Shown here one piece after another: positions 42,364 through 52,999 of a stretch of 64,000 nucleotides of DNA. Location of the stretch: contig CAJNDS010002233.1 in NCBI GenBank assembly GCA_905221605.1, positions 232,501-296,500 on the forward strand, in the 5' to 3' direction. The notes under the pieces were generated by a model, which saw only the letters and a list, made by a program, of their open reading frames with translations, searched no databases and had not been told where the DNA came from. A program made the position numbers and the translations under genes. This DNA is from Symbiodinium natans (lineage: Eukaryota; Sar; Dinophyceae; Suessiales; Symbiodiniaceae). Positions within the stretch are counted from its first letter, which is position 1; each line of letters starts with the position of its first letter.

Positions 42364-43763
42364 GCAGCGGAGGCAATGCCACTCCTTCTCTTCGGTTGGG
42401 GGCTACTCACAGCTGGGGCCTATAGTTGGAGAGGTTTATGGGCACAAATAGGGTTCGAACTAGAAGGCAGGTAGAACTCGGTCTGGGCAACTTGTGTCAA
42501 CCCCCAACCCGAAACCCTGTTCGGGCTTGGGGTCTAGGGTTTAGGGCCAAGGTTTAAGATAGCTTGCTGACACGTCCTATGCATAAGCTTTGGCAGCCCT
42601 CGCCCGAAACACTCTCAAGCCGTGGACTGCCACGCCTGGTCCCCGAAGTAGGTGTATGAGTAGGCCTGAACCAGCTAGCTCAGTGGGTTTGGGGTTCTCG
42701 TGCGGAAGTTAGGCTGGGAACCCCACCCCTACAACTGGTCCGGCATGAAGGGGTGTGATGGCCTAGTAGGGAGGATCCTCGGCTTCTGTGAGGCTCGGTG
42801 CTTAATCTCGTTTCCGCTCTGCACCGCAAAGCAAAATCTCGAGCGCCACGTACCATGAATCCCACGAACAACAAAGGCGGAAGAAGACTCGGAGTTTCTC
42901 TCTATGTGCCTACGGAACTACGCTCAAGGTTTGAGGGTCTTGGGCTTTAAACAATCCTAGAGCCGATCAGCCCACTCTTGAGCTTCTGCTTGAAGACCTA
43001 GTCCCATGCACCAAGCAGTTAGGAGATGCAGAGCGAAACGGTGGCTGGCTGGCTTTAGCGGCTGCTGCTTTTGCAGCTCTACTTCGACCATTATTAAGAT
43101 CTCTAAGGACCTTGATGAGCCTGAGATCTGAAGGCCGATACCACAAGAGATGAGGGCATGAGGGCCTAACGCTTAAGGCCTTAGTACTCTTCGTCTCAGA
43201 ACAGGATGTTCCGCCCTTGTACGAACAGTCTTTGCTCCCCCAAAGGCGACAAGCCTGCCGCGCCCAGCACCAGGGAACACCGTCGTCCCATAGGGATCGC
43301 GGCGCCCAGCTGCTGATCCTAACGCTTTCGTTATGTGTATGTATATATATATATATATATTTATTTATTTATTTATTTATATATATGTGGATATTTTTAT
43401 TATGTGTTTTTTTGTGTTTATTACATGCAATCTCAAATATGTATATATCGGAGCCCCCTGAAACTTCAAAGCACAAGTTTTCGGAGGCTTGGGATCTCGG
43501 GAGCTTTCTGTTCTAGAGCAGCTTGTGGCAGAGACACGCTCGCACTTGTCCGGTTCAGGGTGCTCCTGGTGTTAAGTGGGATTCAGAAGCGAGCCTATCC
43601 CTACCCCGAGCCCGACATTCAAACTAAAACCACAAGAAGAACTTTGCGGGCTGGCCTGTGATTGTGAGGCATGAGCTCATTCGGCCCCCGGACCTACACA
43701 CAAGAGTCCTGAAGGTATGGAGCCCTAAAACGCCAAACAGCCTAAACCTCCAGGAACGTGGCC
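40700..43763. other. repeat-poor stretch between convergent HBS1 and rhomboid genes
   Basis: This holds the tentative HBS1 domain III exons (41030-41090, 42316-42363), short TTTAGGG runs at 42185-42290, an (AT)n/(ATTT)n tract at 43336-43388, and several overlapping frames without recognisable domains. A + frame at about 43016-43155 (GDAERNGGWLALAAAAFAAL) is Ala/Leu-rich and unassigned. The HBS1 stop codon should lie here if the gene ends before the convergent rhomboid gene. Confidence 0.4.
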
Positions 43764-46700
43764 CTACTTTCCCGCGGTCCTGTAGAAGCAGAAGCCTAGA
43801 CAGCCCAGACCGATCAGAAGCATCACCACCTTGGGATGAGCCGTCGACCCTTTCTGGGGCTTAGGGTTTCGGATTAGGGCTTCTGGATTTCAGGGGTTGT
43901 AATGTTCAAGGCATCGTTGTCCGTTGTCCACCTCCGATAAAGGTAGGGCTCAGGGCTGTTCAGGCTGAGGTGTTTCGGGCCTTAGGGTTTCCCGCTCTAC
44001 CACCCTTGCAGCCCACCACGTCACAGGCGCAAAGACACGAACCCTCTTTCTGAGCTCATGTGGTTATCATCTACCGCTTCACTGGCACAATTCTGTGGGC
44101 TTCGGGCCGCTCAGTCTATGACGAGATTGCATCTATGACGAGATTGCAGGCTGCCGGCTTTGACAAAATCCTACTTCAGCCCCCAGAGCCTGCATGCTAC
44201 GAATTGGAACCCTCGAGCTGCAGCTTGCTTTGAGGCTCGAAGCCCTGAAGCCCAGCGTGCCCAGTGTGCCCTGGCCTTGAGCACTTGCTCGCACCTCGTG
44301 ACCTTCTTGTTGCGCACGAAGAAGACGCCGAAGATCAGGCCTTCGGAGGGTATGTTCGGGGAGAGGGGAGGGGGGAGGGGGCGGGGGAATCGGGCACGGC
44401 GTTAGGGGGTCTGGCAGTTCAAGCGTTCGGGTCTCCACAAACCCTTCGGCGCTGGCCTGAGAGGTAGCCTCCAAAGTGGGCCGCGTGCCCGGTGACATCG
44501 TCCGGCTTCGCCATCATGCCGGCGCCCACGTCTAAGACGATCCTGGCCGGGTTCTTTACCCTAAACCCTAAACCCGAAACCCTAAACCTTTTTTGGGCCC
44601 TGACTCAGAACCCTGGGCTGGCAGTTTACGGTTTGGGGTTTAGGGATGAGGGCTTTGGGGGGCTCAGGGTTTTGTAGGTGGAGTTCGGGATAGGGTCGAA
44701 GCCGAAGAGCACGAAGCTTAGGTGCCTGGGTTTGCCCTGAAACTCCCAACTACCTCTGGGACTTCAGACCCAGACTTCGGATCTGAGTTAGGCGTCATGT
44801 GACGCTTTTGCAGCCCGGGCGCATGACAACCAGCAGCAGGACGCGCGGGAAGCGCCACCTCTGCGCTTTCTGTGGCTCGAGAAGTTGATTTTTGATAGTT
44901 TTTCTCGCAAGGGTAGGCACACGAGGAAAGAACCTGAACCCTGAACGCCAAAAGAATAGCGCGCCGAAACGTCTCTCAGGGCCCCTGATATGCCGGTGGG
45001 CCGATGCTGCGCCCAGTTCATCACCACATCTGCCATGTGCATGGCCTCAGCTGCTCAAGGAGCTAACCCTAAACCCTAAACCCTAAACCCTAAACCCTAA
45101 ACCCTAAACCCTAAACCCTAAACCCTAAACCCTAAACCCTAAACCCTAAACCCTAAACCCTAAACCCTAAACCCTAAACCCTAAACCCTAAACCCTAAAC
45201 CCTAAACCCTAAACCCTAAACCCTAAACCCTAAACCCTAAACCCTAAACCCTAAACCCTAAACCCTAAACCCTAAACCCTAAACCCTAAACCCTAAACGC
45301 TTGAAGAATGCACAACACCGCAATTTTGGGCTCCTGGCGGCCCATTCACTTGGAGCCTTTTCACTGGGCCAGGCTGGGAACATTGCAACTCGAAAACAAT
45401 AGTTGTCCGCTTTAGGGGATATGGTTTAGGGTTTAGGGTTTAGGGTTTAGAGTTCAGGATTTAGGGTCTACGCTTCAGGGTGTGTGTGTGTGTGTAACAG
45501 CCTCAAAGAAACCTGAGACCCTGTGAGACGGCTAAGGCGGCAAGGATATAAGGCCCGATTTCATTAGGGGGGTTTGGGGCTTCGGGTTTAGGATGGGTAT
45601 TCCGGGTAGTGATTCTAGTTGTCTACAGATTTTTCAACCCTAAACCCTTCACCCTGAGGAATACTGGCCCATGATGCGGGCTTCTGTATTCGACTGAGGA
45701 CTGGACCATCAGTGCATAGCAGCCGGCGGACATTCCAACGAGACTCGCGTCATGGGGCCTGCTCACTCAGCTATCCAGAGCTTTCAAGGTGGGGCTGAGG
45801 TCAACCCAAGGCATGTGCAGGAGTTAGGGGTTCATGGTAGTGTTTGGGGATTTGGATGTGGAGGCTTCAGGGCAAACTCCGGGTGGGCGGGGGGGGGGGA
45901 CCTTCTTAGTTCTTAGGGCCAAAGCCATAATCTCTTCCGAGGCGCTGGGACCCTGCGAGGGGCAACCCTTCCTCAGCCCCCTCAAAGACACCTGACAAAG
46001 CCCTTTTCATGGGCTCATCGGAGTCTGTCCGTAGCCGTGCTGACAGCACTTTGGCTGCAGTCAGTCCACTAGGCACGAAGCAAGTACCGAATCCAGACTG
46101 GGCGCGCCTGCTGTGCTGGTATGGTCCTTTTCAAAGTCTTCAAGATACAGATGCACGATCTTCTTTATCCTTGGCGCGAGGTCCGACGGGGGACTGCTAC
46201 TGCCACTAAAGAGCCCAAGCCCGAAGATGGAGTCGGGCCGAGACCTGGGAGTCTTCTTCAACTCGGCCAGTGCTTGCAAGATGGCCTTCCAGTGCTCAGA
46301 AGCAGTGGCGCTCTGACTGCCTGCGTTCTCATCATCTGAGTCGAGTGTAACTGTAGCGCTGAGCATGCCAACAGCCTCCAGAAGTTCTTGATAGACAGTC
46401 TGTCTGACTGTGTAATCCGCTTCGTACTTGCGCAGAGGTCCACCGACCACTTGTGCAAGTTTGCGGGTCGCCGTTCGCTTTGCTAGGGTCATGTTGTACA
46501 TGTCCGAGATGGACAGCACGTACTCCGCGTTCTGGTCGCTGCAGGTCTCAATCAGAAAACGCTCACAGCGTGATTTTAATCCAAGCATGTGGTATTCGTC
46601 CGCGTATTGGAGCAGCAGCTCCACGTTGTCCAACGTAATGTCAGGAGGCGCCGCCCCTCCACGCAGATCCAAGTGTTCGAGAACCTCTTTAAAACCTTCC

Positions 46701-49700
46701 AGCGTCTTGTCATGCAGAACGATGCGCCCTGTAGAAGCCTCCTGCATATCTGACTGCAGCATGTTGGCGAAAACCTCAGATGCAGACATGAGGACGTACG
46801 ACCGCACTTGAACGATCTGTCCTTCCACCTCCACGTCCACGTCGCCTTGCAAGGAATGCCGCCTCCGCTTCGGAGTCGGCTCCTCCATCCTGATAACCTG
46901 GAAACACTGGAAACACCAAGGCCCGGCTTCTCCTGCAGTTACCGGGCAGGTACAGGATTGACAGCGGCAGATGACGGGCGCCTTTGCAAAGCCCAGCAAC
47001 CGACGTGCATGGAGGTTCTCTCTTTCAAGGGCCTAGCTCTACAGTGATGCCTTGTTCGTGACAACTTGGTACCAACTACAACCACTGCTGACATGTCTAC
47101 GGGCACATGCCGAGCTCGGCTTGAGAGATCTTGCAAAGACATCGGCGCAACAATCACACGTGGCTCAGACAGCCGAACCTTACCATGCCAAGCGAGCAGT
47201 GGCTAGGTAGTCACACACCAATCTGGGGGTGGGGGGGGGGGAAATTGTATTGGTTGTATAGAGTTTAAACCCAAGCCCTAAACCCGCAAGAAAACCAGAA
47301 ACAGCACAACTCACCTTGCCAGGCAACAACATCAAGAAAGCGACGGCGCAGTTTCTGCAGCTTGGCCAGTCAGTCGGCTAGTCTCGCTGTCCCACACTAG
47401 TCGGGCTTTCCCATGCGTCGATTCTCAAAACGGAGCAAAAAGGCCTTAATGAGCATCTTCATGGCTTGCAGCTCATCATCACTGCGCATGGCCCGATTGA
47501 AGTCACGCTCACGGTCCAACATTTTAATCTCAGCAAGCGCGTCCAATATCAGCTTCCAATCCCCTGACACAGACCCGGCCTTCTCATCCATCTTGAGTTT
47601 CCAAGGAGCAGCCTTGAGTGCTTGCACAAGTTCTTCGTACACTGCTCGCCTGACGGTTGCATCAGCTTCATATCCTAGAAGCTGGCCATCGTGAACTCGC
47701 GCCAGTTCACGGGTAGCTGCTAGCTTTGCCCCCAACAAGTTGTATTTATCAGACATCTCAAGCGCATATGCTGCCTGCCCCTCGCGGCATTTCGCAACCA
47801 AGCATGCTTCACACCTCGCCAACAAGCCAGGCATCAGGAACTCATCTGCATATTGGAGCAGCAGATCCACGTTGTCCAACGTAATGGCAGGCGGCGCCGC
47901 CCCTCCACGCAGATCCAAGTGTTCGAGAACCTCTTTAAAACCTTCCAGCGTCTTGTTGCGCAGAACGATGCGCCCTGTAGCAGCCTCCTGCGTGTCTGAT
48001 TGCAGCATCTTCGCGAAAATCTCAGATGCAGACATGAGGACCTGCGAATGCACCTGCACCGCCTGACCTTCAACCTCCACGTCGATGTCGGCCTGCAAAG
48101 AGTACCGTGCCCGCTTCCGAGCGGGATTGTCCATGGCGACAGCAACTGCTCAAGGTTGTTGCGTTCTCTATCACACTCATGCTTGCCATTCTTTGCGAAG
48201 CTCGGTGTCACCCAATATCCTGAGCAACCTGTCCAGACAAAATACGCCCAGTCTCATCAAAACCTTGCAGTATCCTTAAACCTCACATGATCAATGGCCA
48301 CACCTGTTGAGTGCACTTATGGCCATTTTGATTGGGGGGGGGGGCACGTCTGACACAAGACCTGAACTCTGAGCTCTAAAACCGAATGCCCAGGCCCGCC
48401 GTGGACCAACACCAGCCGCCCTAGACCTGCTTAGCGTTTAGGGCTTAATTAGGGCTTTGGTCTTAGGGCTTGGGTCTTATTGGTGAGGGTTTAGCGCTAA
48501 GGTCTTAGGGCTTAGGGCTTTGCTCAAGGCTTCTAGGGTCCACCACCCGCGAGAGCTCCTGAAGGTCATGTGCCACAGGGCACCGCAGAGCACGCTGGCC
48601 TGGGCAGCGTCAGGATAGGTTCGGGAGGGTTTAGGGCTCAGGGTGCAGGCTATAGGGTTTAAAGGTTTAGGGTTTAGGGTTTAGGGAGGGGCGCAAGAAG
48701 AGGGCGGGCTTGAAAAAACCTAAGTTGTCCCCTCGGCTGTGGGATGTTTAGAGTTTGGGTTTAGGTAGACGCCGACCCTGAACCCGAAGCCCGAAACCTT
48801 GTCTTTGCCTACAACTCACGGAGCCTGGCCCTCCTAGACCTACAGTATCCGGCGCGCGCGCGCGCCTCGAAGATGAAGGCTGTGCGCTTCCAGCCGTGGA
48901 GTCCTGCGCACACTTCCCCCGTTCCCCCCCTTTCCCCCCTTCCCCCCCCCTTCCCTTCCCCGCCCACTTCCCCCCCCCTTCCCCCCCCCCTCTTTTCCCC
49001 CCCTTTTCCCACCTTTCCCCTCGTGCATGAGGGCACTTGGGATTTAGGGCTATGTGCGGTTCCAGGCGTTTTGAAGCTTAAGGGTGGGTGAAGCGCCTTG
49101 GGCTTTGCTGGCAGTCTTGAAAGCGCCAAGGACAACCCGAACACATCTTCCCTGGGGCTGCCAAGGGCTTAGCCTACAAACCCCGGCCCGCACGCCTCGA
49201 CTCAACCTCCAAAGCTCACACCTGTCTAAGGCTCCTTCTAAAGGAATCCCGGCGAAGACGGTCACCAGGGTATTCATCGCGATGTGCGTGAAGTGGCCAT
49301 GCGTCCATTGGTAGGTGAGCCTCAACTAGTGCAGTGGCTTAAGGGCCAAGCTCTAAATTCCCAGGCAAAAACTCCGAGTACGCCCACCCTGAGAGTCACA
49401 AATCACAAACCCCCAGTCGCGTACTGGAAAGATGTTGGATCCCCCAACAAGCCGAAAGCCCTGAAACCCTGGGCATTTATGCAGGGAAGGGGAAGGTATA
49501 TTGTCTACACAGGGATCAAGAAAAAACATGCTGGAAGCAATTCCTATTCTTGCTTCAGGGTTCAGGCCGCCAGGCCCCCTAAACCCTAAACCCTCAGCTC
49601 TAGGCCCTCCCTAAACCCTAAACCCTAAACCCTAAACCCTAAACCCTTAACCTAAACCCTAAACCCTAAACCCTAAACCCTAAACCCTAAACCCTAAACC

Positions 49701-52542
49701 CTAAACCCTAAACCCTAAACCCTAAACCCTAAACCCTAAACCCTAAACCCTAAACCCTAAAAGCCCATAGCCCTCAGAGTTCAAGGCTTCGGATTGAGGA
49801 TGGCCAGCTTAGGGGTTTTAGTTCTTGAGCGACCCAGCCAGTGAAATCAAGTGGCCAACGCCAGGCCTGCCATCGCATGTCCTGCGGCGATGACACCGAA
49901 TTCTTTGAGATTGTTGAACCCTCCAATGCCAGCAAACACCCTCTATAAACCCTGAGCAAAACCCACAACACTAACCTAAACGACCCGTGAACCCCTGAAC
50001 CAGTGGACTCGCGAACCCGTGAACCCGTGAACCCGCGAACTCGTGAACCCGCGAACTCGTGAACCCGTGAACCCGCGAACCTGTGAACCCGCGAACCCGC
50101 GAACACGAGAACACGCGAACCGGTGAACCCGCGGGCCCGCATTGAGGCGCTCAATGAAACAGGAGGAACGATATCGTACGATTCAAAACTCAGCCCTAAA
50201 TCATCCCAAAAAACCCAAACCACCTAAAACCCGAAAACCCCGAACCTGGCCACCGGAAAAACCCTAGACTTTCCCAAACCCCTCTCTCACTCCCAGGGCC
50301 CCTCTCAGCCATGGTCCTCGCAGTCCTCCACACAGAGGGCTGTTTGAGAGTTTGGAGCTCACTTTGGTGGACTGGAGGTCCGGTTTCTGGTTTGGAGCTT
50401 AGGGGCTTGTACCCTTCCGCTTTTCTTGAAACCGCGGCACGCGCTATTTCGTTACATTACATTACCGTGCACTACATTACATTACATTTCATTTCGTTTC
50501 ATTTCGTTTCATGTCATGTCATGTCATTTCGTTTCATGTCATTTCATTTCGTTTCGTTTCGTTTCGGATGATTACATGGCATATGCAATACATTGCACGA
50601 CATTTCATGACATGACATTACATTACATTACATTACATTACGTTACGTTACGTTACGTTACGTCATGTTACGTTACGTTACATTATTTTACATTGCATTA
50701 AATTACATTACATTACATTACATGACATTACATTACACTACAGCACGTTACATTACATTACAGCACGTTACATTACATGACATTTCGTTTCATTTCATTA
50801 CATTGCATTGCATTGAATTGCATTGCATTACATATCACTACAGTACATTACATGACATTACATGACATTACATGACATTACATGACATTACATGACATGA
50901 CATTACATGACATTACATGACATTACATGACATGACATGACGCATACACACACATACGGAATACAAACATACCTTTGATACGGCTTCGTAGCCTTTGTTG
51001 GGCTGCTATGTGTTGAGATGTTTCTCGCCTCTGGACTGTGATTGGACATGTTACATACATACATACATACATCCATGCATGCATACATACATACATGCAT
51101 ACATCTACGTATGTATGTATGTGCACACACGGTCTATTTTGCATCTGTGTCTGTATGTACTTGCTTACCTTATCTGAGAATATGCGCTCAAAACTTGCTC
51201 ACCTAGGAGCGGGCTCGAGAGGCCCACAGCAAGGGGCTTGGGGCTCAGGCGTTTGAGCTCGACCGTCCGAGGAGACTTAGGAGTAGCGTTCATGTGCGGC
51301 TGGCCCCAAGAGAAAAAGTCTCAAAGAGCTGCCCACCCTGGGGTTAGGGTGTGGGTTTAGGGTTTTTTAGGGTTTGGGGTTTGGGGCTTTAACCCGAAAC
51401 CCCAAACACCCCGTTTGGGCTGCGTTTCTCCCGTCCCGGTGGACAAGCGTGGCCGTCCAGCCAGGTGCGAAGGTTTCAATTCCTGGGCGGACCCAGACTT
51501 CTCTATCTGGGGGGCCACAATGGGGTTGAGGGTTTGGGGTTCAGGGTTTAGGGTTTAGGGGTTAGGGTTTAGGGTTTGCCCAAGGGAGGGGGGGAGGGGT
51601 TTCAGGGCTAGAGCATTTTGGGGAGCATATGAGGGGACCTATAGCCTGCTAGGGTGGATTCGTACATTAGGGCACCCTGGCAAGGGGAACCACGTCCTCG
51701 ATATCATGGCCACATGTGTTGTTTGCCGGGTTTAGGTGTGGATCATGCTTTCTGGGCGGGTGGGATGCCCTGGGCTCCCATTGTTACAGCTATTTGTAAC
51801 AGTTGCTTCAACATTCTCCACTATTGCAATACAAAGACAGGAACCAAACAATGTTGACATCACAAACACCCTGAATTCTAGGCCCTCGACCCCTCAAATA
51901 CCATGGCCATCGACAACGGTAACCCCACTCCCCACAACCCCTAAACCCTAAACCCTAAACCCCAAACTCTAAACCCTAAACCCCCACAACAAAACACGCC
52001 TGAATCCCAGCATCCCAGGCTCAATTGTGTCCCTCTGACTTCGGCCAATGAAGACAACTTCGACTTCGAACGCCAAGCATGGGATTCGTATTAAGGGTTT
52101 AGGGTTTAGGGTTTAGGGTTCAGGGTTTAGGGTTTGTTCTCCCTGAATCCTAGAACGAATCTTCTTAAGCCAACTCGCCCCCCTCGGAGAGGAAGAAGTC
52201 ACCGGACCTTCGTGGAGGTTTGAAGTTTTGGGTCTAAAGCTGTATCTATGCACCTTCTATGACCTTCCCATGACAGATCCCGAAAAAGATCGGTGCTCGG
52301 GCTTCTCAAAGTCGCAGCCGTCCCGCTTTCAAAATCCCAGCCGAAAGACCCCACAAAAGGCAAGCTCTGACACCCTAAGGCAGTAAACCCAAAGCCCTAA
52401 ACCCTTCAGACCCTGCAAACTCTTCAGCCCCCGAAGCTAGCCACTGCATGCTAGGGCGTCCACGCGGTGACTGCCTCATAGGCAGACCCCACGATCCAGA
52501 GCAACACGCAGAGTATGGTCTGGCTCACGATGAAGTAAGGTT
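43764..52542 (-). CDS. rhomboid-family intramembrane serine protease, multi-exon
   Basis: Rhomboids cleave transmembrane substrates within the bilayer. In-phase exons in transcript order: 49320-49235 (LTYQWTHGHFTHIAMNTLV), 48903-48866 (GLHGWKRTAFIFE), 48599-48559 (ASVLCGALWHMTF), 45743-45707 (SLVGMSAGCYALM), 45045-45002 (AMHMADVVMNWAQH), 44858-44823 (WRFPRVLLLVV), 44725-44703, 44531-44469 (DDVTGHAAHFGG), 44340-44303 (LIFGVFFVRNKK) and 43829-43764 (VVMLLIGLGCLGFCFYRTAG, then K and TAG stop). The join PLEGLHGWKR and the GMSAG-to-HMADVVMNW spacing match RHBDL-type rhomboids residue by residue. The catalytic Ser (GMSAG) and His (second His of GHAAHFGG) are both present. Upstream, 52542-52475 reads PYFIVSQTILCVLLWIVGSA, fitting the first transmembrane helix, and about 51515-51425 (RPGIETFAPGW) fits the following loop. 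Donors are GA, GC, GA, GT, GC, GC, GC, GC and GT. Two BTB genes lie inside one intron. Confidence 0.92.
45065..45299 (-). repeat. largest CCCTAAA array in the window
   Basis: About 33 perfect units. It begins 20 bases from the rhomboid exon 45002-45045, on its upstream (intron) side, so the transcript would carry GGGUUUA repeats just before the acceptor. Confidence 0.97.
45707..45743 (-). CDS. rhomboid active-site exon (GMSAG)
   Basis: This 37-nt exon encodes SLVGMSAGCYALM, the GxSxG motif of rhomboid proteases. It joins HMTF of 48599-48559 across the BTB-bearing intron: AG from the upstream exon plus T makes a Ser codon. It ends at a GT donor in phase 0 and continues as AMHMADVVMNW at 45045. 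Confidence 0.9.
46061..46888 (-). CDS. BTB/POZ-domain protein, single exon
   Basis: A 275-residue intronless frame. I chose the ATG at 46888 (MEEPTPKRRRHS) because it aligns with the start of its neighbour (MDNPARKRARYS). The frame is open 37 codons further up, but that Cys-rich extension has no counterpart. Residues 15-115 form a BTB/POZ fold: VDVEVEGQ, the SYVLMSASEVFANMLQSD helix pair, IVLHDKTLEGFKEVLEHL, then LLLQYADEYHMLGLKSRCERFL. A BACK-like helical region follows, and no Kelch or zinc-finger repeats are seen. BTB proteins dimerise and often act as Cullin-3 substrate adaptors, which is inference here. A KRRR cluster could be a nuclear signal. It lies on the same strand as the rhomboid gene, inside its intron 45744-48558, 508 bases downstream of its paralogue. 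Confidence 0.9.
   Translation of the reverse strand: MEEPTPKRRRHSLQGDVDVEVEGQIVQVRSYVLMSASEVFANMLQSDMQEASTGRIVLHDKTLEGFKEVLEHLDLRGGAAPPDITLDNVELLLQYADEYHMLGLKSRCERFLIETCSDQNAEYVLSISDMYNMTLAKRTATRKLAQVVGGPLRKYEADYTVRQTVYQELLEAVGMLSATVTLDSDDENAGSQSATASEHWKAILQALAELKKTPRSRPDSIFGLGLFSGSSSPPSDLAPRIKKIVHLYLEDFEKDHTSTAGAPSLDSVLASCLVD
47397..48134 (-). CDS. BTB/POZ-domain protein, tandem paralogue
   Basis: A 245-residue intronless frame beginning MDNPARKRARYS, with the same layout as the downstream paralogue: a BTB core with VHSQVLMSASEIFAKMLQSD, TLEGFKEVLEHLDLRGGAAP and LLLQYADEFLMPGLLARC, then a BACK-like helical tail ending RRMGKPD. The core is far more conserved between the two genes than the tails. 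B1 has a Ser-rich insert, FSGSSSPPSD, missing here. The stretch encoding LEHLDLRGGAAPP is nearly identical at DNA level (47880-47955 against 46638-46712), suggesting recent duplication or gene conversion. It lies within the rhomboid intron. Confidence 0.9.
   Translation of the reverse strand: MDNPARKRARYSLQADIDVEVEGQAVQVHSQVLMSASEIFAKMLQSDTQEAATGRIVLRNKTLEGFKEVLEHLDLRGGAAPPAITLDNVDLLLQYADEFLMPGLLARCEACLVAKCREGQAAYALEMSDKYNLLGAKLAATRELARVHDGQLLGYEADATVRRAVYEELVQALKAAPWKLKMDEKAGSVSGDWKLILDALAEIKMLDRERDFNRAMRSDDELQAMKMLIKAFLLRFENRRMGKPD
49609..49762 (-). repeat. CCCTAAA array
   Basis: About 21 units with one CCCTTAA. Confidence 0.95.
49985..50125 (+). repeat. 8-bp GTGAACCC/GCGAACCC tandem repeat
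   Basis: About 17 units alternating GTGAACCC and GCGAAC(C/T)C. The - strand frame of GSRV-type repeats is an artefact. Confidence 0.9.
50446..50945 (+). repeat. 500-bp pentamer array (ATTAC and relatives)
   Basis: A 5-bp period is held for 500 bases while the unit drifts through blocks of CATTA, CATTT, CGTTT, CATGT, CGTTA and CATGA. Homogeneous sub-blocks show local turnover of variants. Confidence 0.95.
51050..51125 (+). repeat. ATAC/ATGC tetramer microsatellite
   Basis: ATACATAC with ATGC variants. Confidence 0.9.
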
Positions 52543-52752
52543 CTGGCAGGGCATGTAGGGTTGTCTTGGGGCTGAATAATTCTGGGCTCTTGCCTTAAAC
52601 CCCAAACCCTAACCCTCTTGCAGCTTCAAATTGTTCCCGGCAATTTGGCGGCACGATTGGGTGGTTTAGGTTACAAGGCACCGCCTCTGTGACTCGACAC
52701 TCTTAGGATTTAGAGCCTTGGGTTTAGGGTTTATTGCAACATACAAAATCAC

Positions 52753-52850
52753 CTCTGAACATTGGCAAAGAGTCTTTCGTTGATCTTGGACAGGTCGTCC
52801 GCCGCCTGCCGATACGTAGGGCGACGTACATCACCGTAAACCGACGCACA
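52753..52850 (-). CDS. probable N-terminal exon of the rhomboid gene
   Basis: On the - strand this reads ASVYGDVRRPTYRQAADDLS then KINERLFANVQ, an uninterrupted helix-like cytosolic sequence ending at CAGAG|GTGATT, a GT donor. It lies 0.2 kb upstream of the first transmembrane exon on the same strand, where rhomboids carry a cytosolic N-terminal region. The splice phase to the next exon could not be made to fit, so a further small exon may lie between. The coding call is good; membership in the rhomboid gene is inference. Confidence 0.5.
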
Positions 52851-52999
52851 GCCGCTAAGACATCCAAACCCTAAAACCTAAAACCCTAAACGCCCCAGAA
52901 CCCTAAAGCCTAAACCCTAAACCAGCCTGAAACCCTAAAGACCCCAGAGCCTTAAATCCGAGACCCCAGGCCCGGAACCCTCTCCCTTGAGCCCGCATG

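Noticed and set aside
43335-43661. 108-codon Tyr/Ile-rich frame with apparent membrane segment
   Set aside because: The hydrophobic part is read from an (AT)n/(ATTT)n tract.
44470-44545. + strand frame VGRVPGDIVRL, which briefly looks like an EF-domain segment of HBS1
   Set aside because: The opposite strand here is a phase-consistent rhomboid exon with the catalytic histidine, which is far better supported.
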